A stretch of 13,051 nucleotides of DNA from Zoogloeaceae bacterium (lineage in GTDB: Bacteria > Pseudomonadota > Gammaproteobacteria > Burkholderiales > Rhodocyclaceae). The notes beneath the pieces are model-generated. The model had not been told where the DNA came from, made no database searches, and was given only the letters and a program-made list of their open reading frames with translations. This document shows positions 1 to 7,237 of this stretch, one piece after another; the first letter of the stretch is position 1; every line of letters starts with the position of its first letter. Both the position numbers and the translations under genes were made by a program. Location: contig JAIRZG010000069.1 in assembly GCA_031267345.1 (NCBI GenBank), forward strand, positions 1-13,051, read 5' to 3'.

Positions 1-114
1 TTTGGAAGGGGTTTCTCTCCCCTCCCAAAACGGTCGCCTGAAACCCCGCCCTTTAGGGCGGGGTAGGCTCCCACCGCCCTAAAGGGCGGGGTTTCAACCG
101 GAGTTGGTTTTACG
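1..114 (+). repeat. Hairpin-rich interspersed repeat, copy A (REP/BIME-like)
   Basis: This block recurs in reverse complement at 7089-7204. The copies are identical except for a 2-bp CG insertion in the other copy. It has two modules. Positions 1-30 form an imperfect hairpin (AAGGGG against CCCCTC, loop near TTTCTCT). Positions 40-61 and 74-95 are perfect 22-bp inverted arms around a 12-bp spacer. Each arm also folds alone, for example CCCCGCCC-TTTA-GGGCGGGG at 44-63. Two GC-rich hairpins facing each other is the layout of REP/BIME elements, and the CCCTTTAGGG core resembles the end hairpins of IS200/IS605-type elements. Those family links are inference. The left end is probably cut by the window edge. 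No transposase is encoded. Confidence 0.85.
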
Positions 115-1491
115 ATGAACGCGCTCACGCAAAATCCGGAATTTCGCCGCAATCTCTGGCTGGAATTCTCGCCGCAACGTCTTTTTCTCATGCCGGCAGT
201 GATCCTGCTGACGCTGTTTGTCATCAGCAAGTTCAGCGTGGGCAACGGCAAGACGCTATCGGAAATCATCCTGTCGCTGTCGTTGGCTGGTTTTATCGGC
301 TTGACCGCCGTCTGGGGCTGCGTACAGACCAGCAACGCGCTGGGGCATGAATTTTCCGATGGCGTCTGGGACAGCCAGCGTATGTCCAGCCTGACGCCCT
401 GGCAGATGACCTGGGGCAAACTCCTGGGCGGCTCCCTCTACGCCTGGTACGGCGGCGGCATCCTCCTGCTGGTCGCACTCTTTGCCGCTGGCGCGGGGAC
501 GACAAAATGGAGTTTCCCCGACGTCCTGCGCGGCTGTGTCGGACTTGCCCTGCTGGCGCTGTTGATGCAGACATTGAGCATGATGCGGACGCTGTTGCTC
601 TGGCAACGGCATCCCGGCAAGACACGAGGTCGCGTCAGCATCATCGGCGCTCTGATCCTGTTCTGGCTGCTCGGCAGCTTTTTCGTTTCTTTCTTCATGG
701 GCAAGATACGCGATACGCATATCCAGCCCATCGATCTGCTCTGGTATGGCGGCATGAAAGCGGGCATGGATTTCATGCTGCTTTCCCTGTTCGCCCTTGC
801 CGTCTGGGCCGTCATCGGCTTGTGGCAACTGATGCGCCGCGAATTGCTGCTCAGAAACCGTCCGTGGTGGTGGCTGACGTTTCTGCTGTTCTGGATGCTC
901 TGGAGCGCGGGCTTCATCACACAACTGGAGCAGGGGCAGGAGAAAATCTGGGCGATCTTTTTTGTTTTTAGCGCCGCGCTGACCTGGATGAGCGTCTATC
1001 TGCTGATCTTCCTCGAGAAAAAGGATCAGGCGTTCTGGATCCGCCTCATCGCCGCCTGGAGACGGCGCGACAGCGAACTGCTGCAACATCTTTTGCCCAA
1101 CTGGCTGGTCAGTTTCGCACTGGCGCTGGTTTTCAGCCTCATCGCCCTGTTGCTGGCGTTGCCCGAGCTCAGGCTTTTTTCCAGCGGGCTGCTCTTTCTT
1201 GTCAGCATCGTGGCTTTCGTCTTGCGTGATACGGCCTGGATACTCTGGCTGAACCTCGCTCCCGGCGCGCGCTGGCCCGATGGCGCGGCGCTGGTTTCCC
1301 TGGCCGTCGCCTACGGCATATTGCCGCAAATCAGCGCCCGCCTCTTTTTGCCATCGCCGAGTAAAGCGTGGTTTCAGGAGGCAACCTTTACTGCCTACCT
1401 GACGGCGCCGCTGACAATCCACCTCGTCTTCGCCGCTGCCGCCCTCTGGCTGCTGTATTCCCGCTTTCGCAAAACCTTTGACGGGAAGTGA
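115..1491 (+). CDS. Polytopic membrane protein, ABC-2-type permease-like
   Basis: This 458-residue protein is very hydrophobic, with roughly 11-12 predicted membrane segments (for example near residues 26-46, 52-72, 108-127, 135-157, 172-196, 216-240, 252-270, 330-349, 352-372 and 436-454). The N-terminus has a short cytoplasmic-looking lead (NPEFRRNLWLEFSPQR) before the first helix. The HEFSDGVWDSQRMSSLTPWQ stretch after helix 2 looks like the coupling region of ABC-2 exporter permeases. It has no ATPase motifs, so a separate ATPase would be needed. None lies inside the window, and it may be just upstream of the repeat. The ATG lies immediately after repeat copy A. The only Shine-Dalgarno-like bases (GGAG at 100-103, 11 nt away) are inside the repeat. 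The next in-frame Met (residue 26) would cut into the first helix. The transported substrate is unknown, and the permease assignment rests on overall character, not a diagnostic motif. Confidence 0.65.
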   Translation: MNALTQNPEFRRNLWLEFSPQRLFLMPAVILLTLFVISKFSVGNGKTLSEIILSLSLAGFIGLTAVWGCVQTSNALGHEFSDGVWDSQRMSSLTPWQMTWGKLLGGSLYAWYGGGILLLVALFAAGAGTTKWSFPDVLRGCVGLALLALLMQTLSMMRTLLLWQRHPGKTRGRVSIIGALILFWLLGSFFVSFFMGKIRDTHIQPIDLLWYGGMKAGMDFMLLSLFALAVWAVIGLWQLMRRELLLRNRPWWWLTFLLFWMLWSAGFITQLEQGQEKIWAIFFVFSAALTWMSVYLLIFLEKKDQAFWIRLIAAWRRRDSELLQHLLPNWLVSFALALVFSLIALLLALPELRLFSSGLLFLVSIVAFVLRDTAWILWLNLAPGARWPDGAALVSLAVAYGILPQISARLFLPSPSKAWFQEATFTAYLTAPLTIHLVFAAAALWLLYSRFRKTFDGK

Positions 1492-1546
1492 CGCGCCTGC
1501 GGCAAAACTCCCGCGCAACGACGCGATATCACCGTCCGCAAGGGCG

Positions 1547-2917
1547 TCAGACGCGTCGGGCGAGTTCGGCGGCTTTGCCGGTGTAGTTTCGGGGGGTGAG
1601 TTTCAGGAGTCGGGTTTTGGCGGCATCGGGGATATTCAGGGTCTGGATGAACGCCTGCATGTCTTCTTTGGCGATGATCTTGCCACGGGTGAATGCCTTG
1701 AGTTTTTCGTAGGGTTCGGCGATGCCGTAGCGGCGCATGACGGTCTGGACAGGTTCGGCGAGCAGCGACCAGTTGGCTTCGAGGTCGGCGAGCATGGCGG
1801 GCGCGTCGACTTCCAGTTTGTCGAGGCCGCGCAAGAGCGACGCGTAGCCGAGCAGGGCGTAGCCCAGCGCGACGCCCATGTTCCGCAGCACGGTGGAGTC
1901 GGTGAGATCGCGCTGCCAGCGGGAAACGGGCAGCTTTTCCGCCATGTGGCGCAGGAGGGCGTTGGCCAGACCCAGATTGCCTTCGGAATTTTCAAAGTCG
2001 ATGGGATTGACCTTGTGCGGCATGGTGGAAGAGCCAACTTCGCCTTCCTTGACCTTTTGCCGGAAGTAGCCGATGGCAATGTAACCCCAGATGTCGCGAT
2101 CTAGATCCAGAAGGATGGTATTGGCGCGGGCAAAGGCGTCGAAAAGTTCCGCGAGGGTGTCGTGCGGCTCGATCTGGATGGTGTAGGGATTGAATTCCAG
2201 TCCCAGATATTCGACAAAGCGGCGGGCGAAGGCTTCCCAATCGAAGTTGGGGTAGGCGGCGAGGTGGGCGTTGTAATTGCCGACCGCGCCATTGATTTTT
2301 CCGGTGAGGCTGATGGCGGCGATATTGGTGTAGGCGCGTTCCAGGCGGTAGGCGACATTGGCCAGTTCCTTGCCCAGGGTGGAGGGGGTGGCTGGTTGTC
2401 CGTGGGTGCGGCACAGCATGGGCGTTTCAGCCAGTTCGTGCGCGAGGGCGCGCAGACGGGAGACGATTTCCGCCAGCAACGGCAGCAATGCCTCGCCGCG
2501 CGCCGCGTGCAGCATCAGGGCGCAGGAAAGGTTGTTGATGTCTTCCGAAGTGCAGGCGAAATGAATGAACGCGCTGGCGCTGGCGATTTCGGCGTTGCCG
2601 CGCGTCTTTTCGCGTATCCAGTATTCCAGCGCCTTGACATCGTGGTTGGTGACGGCTTCGATGGCCTTGACCTCGGCGGCCTGTTCGGGGCCGAAGTCGG
2701 CGACCAGCGCGTTCAGATCCTTCAGGGCGGCAGGCGAAAAGGCGGGGATTTCGGCAAGCTGGCTTTCGTTCGCCAGGGCTTTCAGCCATTCGATTTCAAC
2801 TTGCAGACGGCGGCGAATCAGGGCGTATTCGGAAAAATACGGACGCAGCGCGTCCAGCTTGTCGGCATAGCGACCGTCCAGAGGCGAGAGGGCGGTCAGG
2901 GCGTGAGGTTCGGACAT
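1547..2917 (-). CDS. purB: Adenylosuccinate lyase
   Basis: PurB is a cytoplasmic homotetrameric enzyme of the fumarase/aspartase superfamily. It removes fumarate from SAICAR and from adenylosuccinate, serving both the IMP and AMP branches of purine synthesis. The 456-residue product has the same length as E. coli PurB and resembles it throughout. Visible landmarks are SPLDGRYADK near the N-terminus, TSEDINNLS (123-131), the RTHGQPATPS block with the likely general-acid His172, and the superfamily signature GSSTMPHKVNP (295-305) carrying the catalytic Ser on a flexible loop. The C-terminal PYEKLKAFTRGK is also typical. The ATG at 2917 has AAGGA upstream (CGAAGGATTTTCCCC before the start). It converges with the membrane protein gene, leaving 55 bp with no obvious terminator, and diverges from the cyclase gene. 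Confidence 0.97.
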   Translation of the reverse strand: MSEPHALTALSPLDGRYADKLDALRPYFSEYALIRRRLQVEIEWLKALANESQLAEIPAFSPAALKDLNALVADFGPEQAAEVKAIEAVTNHDVKALEYWIREKTRGNAEIASASAFIHFACTSEDINNLSCALMLHAARGEALLPLLAEIVSRLRALAHELAETPMLCRTHGQPATPSTLGKELANVAYRLERAYTNIAAISLTGKINGAVGNYNAHLAAYPNFDWEAFARRFVEYLGLEFNPYTIQIEPHDTLAELFDAFARANTILLDLDRDIWGYIAIGYFRQKVKEGEVGSSTMPHKVNPIDFENSEGNLGLANALLRHMAEKLPVSRWQRDLTDSTVLRNMGVALGYALLGYASLLRGLDKLEVDAPAMLADLEANWSLLAEPVQTVMRRYGIAEPYEKLKAFTRGKIIAKEDMQAFIQTLNIPDAAKTRLLKLTPRNYTGKAAELARRV

Positions 2918-2959
2918 GGGGAAAATCCTTCGTAGAGGGGCTGCGGCGCGAGCGTGCGG

Positions 2960-2965
2960 ATTTTA
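2960..2965 (-). promoter_or_regulatory. Possible -10 element for purB
   Basis: On the minus strand TAAAAT (5 of 6 matches to the sigma-70 -10 consensus) lies about 43 nt upstream of the purB start. No good -35 hexamer sits 16-18 bp further up. Just upstream, ACAGGCC occurs twice (2968-2974 and 2983-2989), 15 bp apart start to start, and could be an operator or chance. This is a weak call based only on spacing and composition. Confidence 0.25.
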
Positions 2966-3113
2966 CTACAGGCCATGGCTTCACAGGCCTTGCGCGGCGG
3001 TGGAAAGGCATGGAATTTGTTACACGCCTTGCACATCCGGAGAGATTTGACTTTTCTCAAGACGTGTTCAATGGCAGAATCGCGTATGCCTGCAAATTCA
3101 TAGGTGCCGGGTT

Positions 3114-4982
3114 ATGCGTCTCAACACAAAAATCTCCCTGTTTTTCGCAGCTATCGCTGTCGCGCTGGTTATCGTCGTCGCCGGGATTAGCCTTTACGCT
3201 TTCAACAGTTTTTCCATCAACCTGACGACCTCGCATGTCCGCACGGCTTCCGAGATCATCCGTGTGCACCTCACGGACGCCATGATCAACAACTCCATCG
3301 AGCAGCAGGAATCCTTTCTCCGACGCATTACCGAAGTCCAGGAACTGCTTTCCGTGCGTGTGGTGCGTTCGCATCTGGTGGATAGCCAGTTTGGCCCCAG
3401 CCGTATCGGCATAATGCCGCCGGACGAAATCGAAAAAAAGGTGATGCAAAGCGGTCAGCATGAATACCAGGTAATCAAGCAGGACAACGATGTTCTGTTC
3501 CGCAGCACCATTCCCTATAGCGCAGATTCGCGCGGCGTGCCCAATTGCCTGCAATGTCACAACGTGCGCGAAGGCGCGGTGCTGGGCGCGGTGAGCATGA
3601 CGGTTTCCATCAAGGACTTACAGCGACAAGCGTTTTTCACGGTAGGCGGCATTGTCCTCACGGTTGCCCTGTTTGCTTCCTCGATGTTCGTTTTCCTTTA
3701 CCGCATCTTGCGTCCGATCTCCAGTACGGCCAAGAATGTGGAAGACGTGGTGCAGCGGGCGGTCAATGGCGATTTCAGAGGCGCCATCGTCAAGCAGACC
3801 AACGATGAAATCGGTCAGATCGCTTCTGAAATGAGCCGTTTGATGCGCTTTCTCAATGACGGCCTGGGGTATATCAGCGAACAGGTGGCGCTCCTGACCG
3901 GACGCAAGCCCAATCAGGACGAAAACCTGCTGGCTACCACCATCGACATGGTAAACGGCCTGACCCGCGCCTCGCATTTCAAGCAGGCGATTGAAGAAGA
4001 CGAAGCCAAGGTGGAAATCTATCAGCGGCTTTCCACCACGTTGCAGGATGAATTCAACCTGCATGATTTTTCCATTTATGAAGTGTCGCAGAACAAGAAT
4101 GAGATGAGCAGCGTGATTGTCGATGGCGCCCTTGCCGCCGCCTGTCACTGGTGTAACACGCAGATTCTCGAACGATCCGAAACCTGCCGCGTCCGGCGTA
4201 CCGGGCATCTGGTGGATGGCTTTGTGCAGCCCGACATCTGCTATGCCTTCAATCCGCCAACGGATGGCCCGAATCAGGACTACGGCTATATGTGCTTCCC
4301 CATCATCCAGTCCGGCATGGTCGGCAGCATCGTGCAACTGGTGGTGAAGAAGGAAAAACAGGAACAGGTGCGCGCCGCCCTGCCCTACATCAATGTCTAT
4401 CTGCGCGAGGCCGCGCCGGTGCTGGAAGCGCGGCGACTCACCGAAACCCTGAAGGAATCCTCGCTGCGCGACCCGATGACCGGACTGAACAACCGTCGCT
4501 ATCTGGAAGAATACGTGGAGACCCTGCTCGCCAATGTGCGTCGCCAGCAGATTCATCTGGCGATCATGATGCTCGATCTCGACTACTTCAAGATGGTGAA
4601 TGACAACTACGGTCACGATGCCGGCGATGCCGTGCTGAAAGCCTTGTCGCAGGTGTTGAAGCAGTCCGTGCGCGCTTCCGACATGGTGATTCGCTACGGC
4701 GGCGAGGAATTCCTGATCGTGCTGCAAGACACCAGCGAGCCGGACGCCGATCAGGTGGCGGAAAACATCCGCCGTGCGGTGGAAAAACTGCGCGTCAATG
4801 TTGGCGGCGCCATGTTGCAGAAGACCATTTCCATCGGTCTTTCCGACTATCCGGCGGACAGCAGCACCTTCTGGCAGGCGGTCAAGTTCGCCGATGTGGC
4901 GCTCTATCGCGCCAAACAGACCGGACGCAACCGGGTGGTGCGCTTTCTTCCGGAAATGTGGACGGACGATCAGGAATACTGA
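3114..4982 (+). CDS. Membrane diguanylate cyclase with periplasmic c-type haem motif
   Basis: This 622-residue sensor would make c-di-GMP from two GTP at the inner membrane. In order: TM1 (about 7-29), a periplasmic domain (30-172) ending in NCLQCHN (CxxCH at 145-149), TM2 (173-197), a HAMP-like linker (198-250), a cytoplasmic segment (about 290-435) that looks GAF-like and carries CHWC (344-347) plus Cys358, Cys376 and Cys394, then a GGDEF domain (449-612). The active loop is GGEEF (529-533), an active variant. The metal-binding aspartate is in LDLDYFK, and an intact inhibitory I-site RASD lies at 520-523, so activity and product inhibition are both expected. CxxCH on the periplasmic side predicts covalent haem c, probably sensing redox state or a gas ligand (inference). 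ATG 3114 has AGGTG 7 nt upstream. No strong promoter was found. The M48 gene follows 8 bp later, suggesting co-transcription. Confidence 0.9.
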   Translation: MRLNTKISLFFAAIAVALVIVVAGISLYAFNSFSINLTTSHVRTASEIIRVHLTDAMINNSIEQQESFLRRITEVQELLSVRVVRSHLVDSQFGPSRIGIMPPDEIEKKVMQSGQHEYQVIKQDNDVLFRSTIPYSADSRGVPNCLQCHNVREGAVLGAVSMTVSIKDLQRQAFFTVGGIVLTVALFASSMFVFLYRILRPISSTAKNVEDVVQRAVNGDFRGAIVKQTNDEIGQIASEMSRLMRFLNDGLGYISEQVALLTGRKPNQDENLLATTIDMVNGLTRASHFKQAIEEDEAKVEIYQRLSTTLQDEFNLHDFSIYEVSQNKNEMSSVIVDGALAAACHWCNTQILERSETCRVRRTGHLVDGFVQPDICYAFNPPTDGPNQDYGYMCFPIIQSGMVGSIVQLVVKKEKQEQVRAALPYINVYLREAAPVLEARRLTETLKESSLRDPMTGLNNRRYLEEYVETLLANVRRQQIHLAIMMLDLDYFKMVNDNYGHDAGDAVLKALSQVLKQSVRASDMVIRYGGEEFLIVLQDTSEPDADQVAENIRRAVEKLRVNVGGAMLQKTISIGLSDYPADSSTFWQAVKFADVALYRAKQTGRNRVVRFLPEMWTDDQEY

Positions 4983-4990
4983 GTTTACCC

Positions 4991-5974
4991 ATGCCCATAC
5001 TCGCATCCCTGCCGCAAAAGATCGCCCTTGTCCTGTGCGCGTTCGTCTTGCTGACGATGACCTCCGGCTGCGCCCTGCTGGAAACGCGCCCCGCGACAGA
5101 CGCCGCGCCGCAAAGCGAGGCCGCCAGGTCGTCGCCGCCGGAAGAAGCGGAGGAAGACAAAGGCGTGGAAGTCGGCGAGATGTCCGCCATGCGCGGCCTG
5201 ATTCCCGCCCAGGCGCTGGAAAATCAGGCCAATGCCGATTATCAGGCGTTATTGAGAAACGCCAGGGCCAAGGATACGCTGGTCGCCGCCGATGACTCGC
5301 AAGCCCGCCGCCTCAACGCCATCGCCCAACGCATCATTCCCTTCGCCAAACGCTTCAATCCGGACATCACGGAATGGAAATGGGAAATCAACCTGATCAA
5401 TTCCAAGGACATCAACGCCTTTTGTATGCCCGGCGGCAAAATCGCTTTTTATACCGGCCTGATCGACGCCCTGAAAGCCACGGACGACGAACTGGCCATC
5501 GTCATGGGGCACGAAATGGCGCACGCCCTGCGCGAACATGCGCGCGCCCAGATAGCGAAAAGCAAGGCGACTTCCCTGGGCGCGAATTTGTTAGGCATAC
5601 TGGTCAGCGGCGGCAAGTACGCTAGCGCCTTCGATTTCGCCGGCAACATGCTTACCCTGAAATTTTCCCGTAGCGATGAAAGCGAAGCCGATCTGGTGGG
5701 ACTTGATCTGGCGGCGCGCGCCGGTTACGACCCGCGCGCCGGGGTCAGCCTGTGGCAAAAAATGGAAGCCGCCCGCGAATCCGCCTTCTCGCTTTCCTGG
5801 ATTTCCACGCATCCCTCCAATGCCGACCGCATCAAGGACATCGAAGCGCAACTGCCCAGGGTGATGCCGCTCTACGAAAAAGCGCAAGCCAAAATGCGGA
5901 CGGAAGCCCAAGCCGAGGCCAAACCCAACCCCGGTCGCCGCAAACCTGCGTCCGATACGCCCGACAGCAAATAA
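4991..5974 (+). CDS. M48-family lipoprotein metallopeptidase (LoiP-like)
   Basis: This is a 327-residue predicted zinc endopeptidase. The N-terminus is a lipoprotein signal (hydrophobic 11-24, lipobox TSGC, lipidated Cys27), placing it in the periplasm on a membrane, probably the outer one. A charged, Glu-rich linker (about 41-62) follows. The catalytic motif is HEMAH (174-178) in GHEMAHALREHA. The third zinc ligand is probably Glu230, within the ExxAD pattern ESEAD (230-234). THPSNADRI (273-281) is a typical family motif near the end. It is longer than E. coli LoiP (about 250 residues) because of the linker and a Lys/Ala/Pro-rich tail (298-327). I chose ATG 4991 because it starts the signal peptide cleanly. 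An in-frame ATG at 4958 would add 11 polar residues and overlap the cyclase. The likely role is envelope protein quality control. The short gap suggests it shares the cyclase transcript. Confidence 0.9.
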   Translation: MPILASLPQKIALVLCAFVLLTMTSGCALLETRPATDAAPQSEAARSSPPEEAEEDKGVEVGEMSAMRGLIPAQALENQANADYQALLRNARAKDTLVAADDSQARRLNAIAQRIIPFAKRFNPDITEWKWEINLINSKDINAFCMPGGKIAFYTGLIDALKATDDELAIVMGHEMAHALREHARAQIAKSKATSLGANLLGILVSGGKYASAFDFAGNMLTLKFSRSDESEADLVGLDLAARAGYDPRAGVSLWQKMEAARESAFSLSWISTHPSNADRIKDIEAQLPRVMPLYEKAQAKMRTEAQAEAKPNPGRRKPASDTPDSK

Positions 5975-5980
5975 CGCCGT

Positions 5981-6850
5981 TCAATTGTCGGGCAGGCGCG
6001 GCTCGCCCGCGTAGCCGGGAATTACCCGTATTTCCTGCGCGTGGTTGTGTTCCTGTTTGCCATGCCCATGTCCCGCGTGTTCGTGCGCGAAAAGCGTCTG
6101 GGCGCAGAGAATGCTGGCGACGCCCAGACCGATCAGCAAGACCTGTTCGCCGGTGGCTTTCAGGTCGGTGCGTTTGTGCAATCCGGGAATGAGGTCGGCG
6201 ACCGCCACGTAAATCATGCTGGCGGCAGCCAGGGCGAGAATATGGGGAATCCAGTCCTGCAAAGCGGAGAGAACATAAAACGCCAGCACACCACCGACCA
6301 GCGTGGCGAAGCTGGAAAACAGGTTGAAGGCCAGCGCCTTGGCGCGGCTGTAGCCGGAGGCGAGCAGAATGCTGTAATCGCCCAGTTCCTGGGGAATTTC
6401 GTGCGCGATGATGGCCAGCGAAGTGACCAGTCCCAGACGGATGTCCTGCATGAAAGCGGCGGCGATCAGAATGCCATCGACAAAATTGTGGAAAGTGTCG
6501 CCAATGAGGATCAACAGGCCGGAACGTCCGTGGTCGTGACCGGACGGCAGCGCGTCATGCGCTTCGCAATGATAGTGATGGCAATGCCGCCAGAGCACCA
6601 GCTTTTCCAGCACGAAGAAACCCAGAATCCCCGCCAGCACGGTTGCCGCCACCCGCGCCGGATCGCTTGCGCCGCCAAAGGCGTGTGGAATGACTTCCAG
6701 AAACGCCGCGCCCAACAACGCGCCGATGGCATAGGAAACCAGCAAAGGCAGCCGCTTCGCGCCCAGGACGTTGCACAACGCCGCCGCCGCCAGTACGCTC
6801 AACGCGCCGCCCACCGCACTGGCTGCCAGAATCCATCCCAAAATTGTCAT
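5981..6850 (-). CDS. ZIP-family divalent metal transporter
   Basis: This 289-residue inner-membrane protein has about 8 helices. Its ZIP metal-site motifs are HNFVDG (121-126) in TM4 and HEIPQE (150-155) in TM5, which form the binuclear centre. A His-rich loop (HCHHYHCEAH, 89-98, and GHDHG, 104-108) lies between TM3 and TM4, and a second His cluster (HEHAGHGHGKQEHNH, 256-270) follows the last helix. Both are common in zinc carriers. Zinc or iron import is most likely; metal choice cannot be read from sequence. The last 15 residues (RVIPGYAGEPRLPDN) look encoded by a remnant of a dispersed repeat and may not be ancestral. The start is ATG 6850 with CCGGAG 8 nt upstream. It converges with the M48 gene at a 6-bp gap. 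Confidence 0.93.
   Translation of the reverse strand: MTILGWILAASAVGGALSVLAAAALCNVLGAKRLPLLVSYAIGALLGAAFLEVIPHAFGGASDPARVAATVLAGILGFFVLEKLVLWRHCHHYHCEAHDALPSGHDHGRSGLLILIGDTFHNFVDGILIAAAFMQDIRLGLVTSLAIIAHEIPQELGDYSILLASGYSRAKALAFNLFSSFATLVGGVLAFYVLSALQDWIPHILALAAASMIYVAVADLIPGLHKRTDLKATGEQVLLIGLGVASILCAQTLFAHEHAGHGHGKQEHNHAQEIRVIPGYAGEPRLPDN
5985..6025 (-). repeat. Possible dispersed-repeat remnant inside the ZIP 3' end
   Basis: On the minus strand the segment reads GGTAATTCCCGGCTACGCGG and on, translating as VIPGYAGEP. This resembles the proteobacterial dispersed repeat whose translation is often VIPAKAGIQ (core CGTCATTCCCGCG). The resemblance is partial and judged by eye. A related-looking segment lies downstream of ffh (10785-10830). 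Confidence 0.35.
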
Positions 6851-6877
6851 GCCGCAAGCTCCGGAAACAAGGGGCGG

Positions 6878-6886
6878 ATTATAGCA
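6878..6886 (-). promoter_or_regulatory. Extended -10 promoter for the ZIP transporter
   Basis: The minus strand reads TGCTATAAT: a perfect TATAAT -10 box preceded by the TGn extension that can replace a -35 element. It lies 28 nt upstream of the ATG, so transcription would start near 6871 with a leader of about 20 nt that still includes the GGAG ribosome site. No convincing -35 is seen 16-18 bp upstream. I did not recognise a Zur or Fur operator. Confidence 0.6.
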
Positions 6887-6960
6887 ACCGATTCAGGCCA
6901 ACCCATCTTCCCAGGGCGATTGCATCAACGTGTGTATCATAAAAGTACGGGCGGCGCTTG

Positions 6961-6998
6961 CTTCACCCCCTTCCCCTTCAAGGGGAGAGGGCGTGAAG
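6961..6998. repeat. Imperfect GC-rich hairpin in the intergenic region
   Basis: CTTCAC at 6961-6966 pairs with GTGAAG at 6993-6998. The inner stem CCCCTT-C-AAGGGG (6973-6985) is centred on 6979, with one bulge and one mismatch between. It lies in the 387-bp non-coding stretch between the ZIP start and the yfjD-type stop. The next 90 bp (6999-7088) hold purine-rich sequence and a small stem GCGAA-GGC-TTCGC (7041-7053), with no supportable gene. The hairpin has no following T-run, so I call it a repeat-like structure and not a terminator. Confidence 0.5.
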
Positions 6999-7088
6999 GA
7001 AGGGGAGGGAAGCGAATGAATTTCCGCTTGTCAAAGGGGAGCGAAGGCTTCGCCTGCGGGAGGAAAACGGAGGGCTTTCCTGTTTCAC

Positions 7089-7204
7089 CGTAAAACCAAC
7101 TCCGGTTGAAACCCCGCCCTTTAGGGCGGTGGGAGCCTACCCCGCGCCCTAAAGGGCGGGGTTTCAGGCGACCGTTTTGGGAGGGGAGAGAAACCCCTTC
7201 CAAA
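7089..7204 (-). repeat. Hairpin-rich interspersed repeat, copy B (inverted to copy A)
   Basis: This is the reverse complement of 1-114, with a single difference: CCCCGCGCCC here (7138-7147) against CCCCGCCC in copy A, a 2-bp insertion at the base of one hairpin. After one mismatch at the start-codon position, similarity continues four more bases (copy A ATGAA, copy B GTGAA when read on the minus strand). The two copies face each other across about 7 kb of housekeeping and accessory genes. Copy B lies downstream of the yfjD-type gene, whose transcript would run into it. Confidence 0.85.
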
Positions 7205-7215
7205 ACACGTTAGAC

Positions 7216-7237
7216 CGACAGGCCTGAAGGCCTGTCG
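7216..7237. terminator. Perfect 10-bp hairpin abutting the yfjD-type stop codon
   Basis: CGACAGGCCT (7216-7225), spacer GA, then AGGCCTGTCG (7228-7237) is a perfect inverted repeat starting the base after the TAG stop (7238-7240, minus strand). The position suggests a transcription end or 3'-end stabiliser for the minus-strand operon. No T-run follows on the minus strand (it continues GTCTAACG), so it does not fit a classical intrinsic terminator. It may instead be another dispersed repeat. Confidence 0.45.

Noticed and set aside
40..95. CRISPR repeats or an intrinsic terminator
   Set aside because: There are two facing arms, not regularly spaced direct repeats. The hairpins are not followed by a T-run on either strand.
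256..1518. 420-codon minus-strand frame opposite the membrane protein
   Set aside because: It is Gln/Arg-rich, lacks domains and is antisense to a well-formed hydrophobic protein.
3047..3080. Sigma-70 promoter for the cyclase (TTGACT)
   Set aside because: No -10 hexamer lies at 16-18 bp; the nearest (CAGAAT, 3075-3080) would need a 22-bp spacer.
3618..5006. 462-codon open frame on the minus strand opposite the cyclase
   Set aside because: It shadows a gene with clear TM, HAMP and GGDEF features and has a His/Gln-rich composition typical of antisense frames.
6937..7203. 88-codon minus-strand open frame across repeat copy B
   Set aside because: It is made almost wholly of repeat DNA and hairpins with Pro/Arg/Lys-rich translation, and has no conserved features I recognise.
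1..7204. Composite transposon bounded by the inverted repeats
   Set aside because: The enclosed genes include purB and no transposase. Chance placement of two dispersed repeats fits better.
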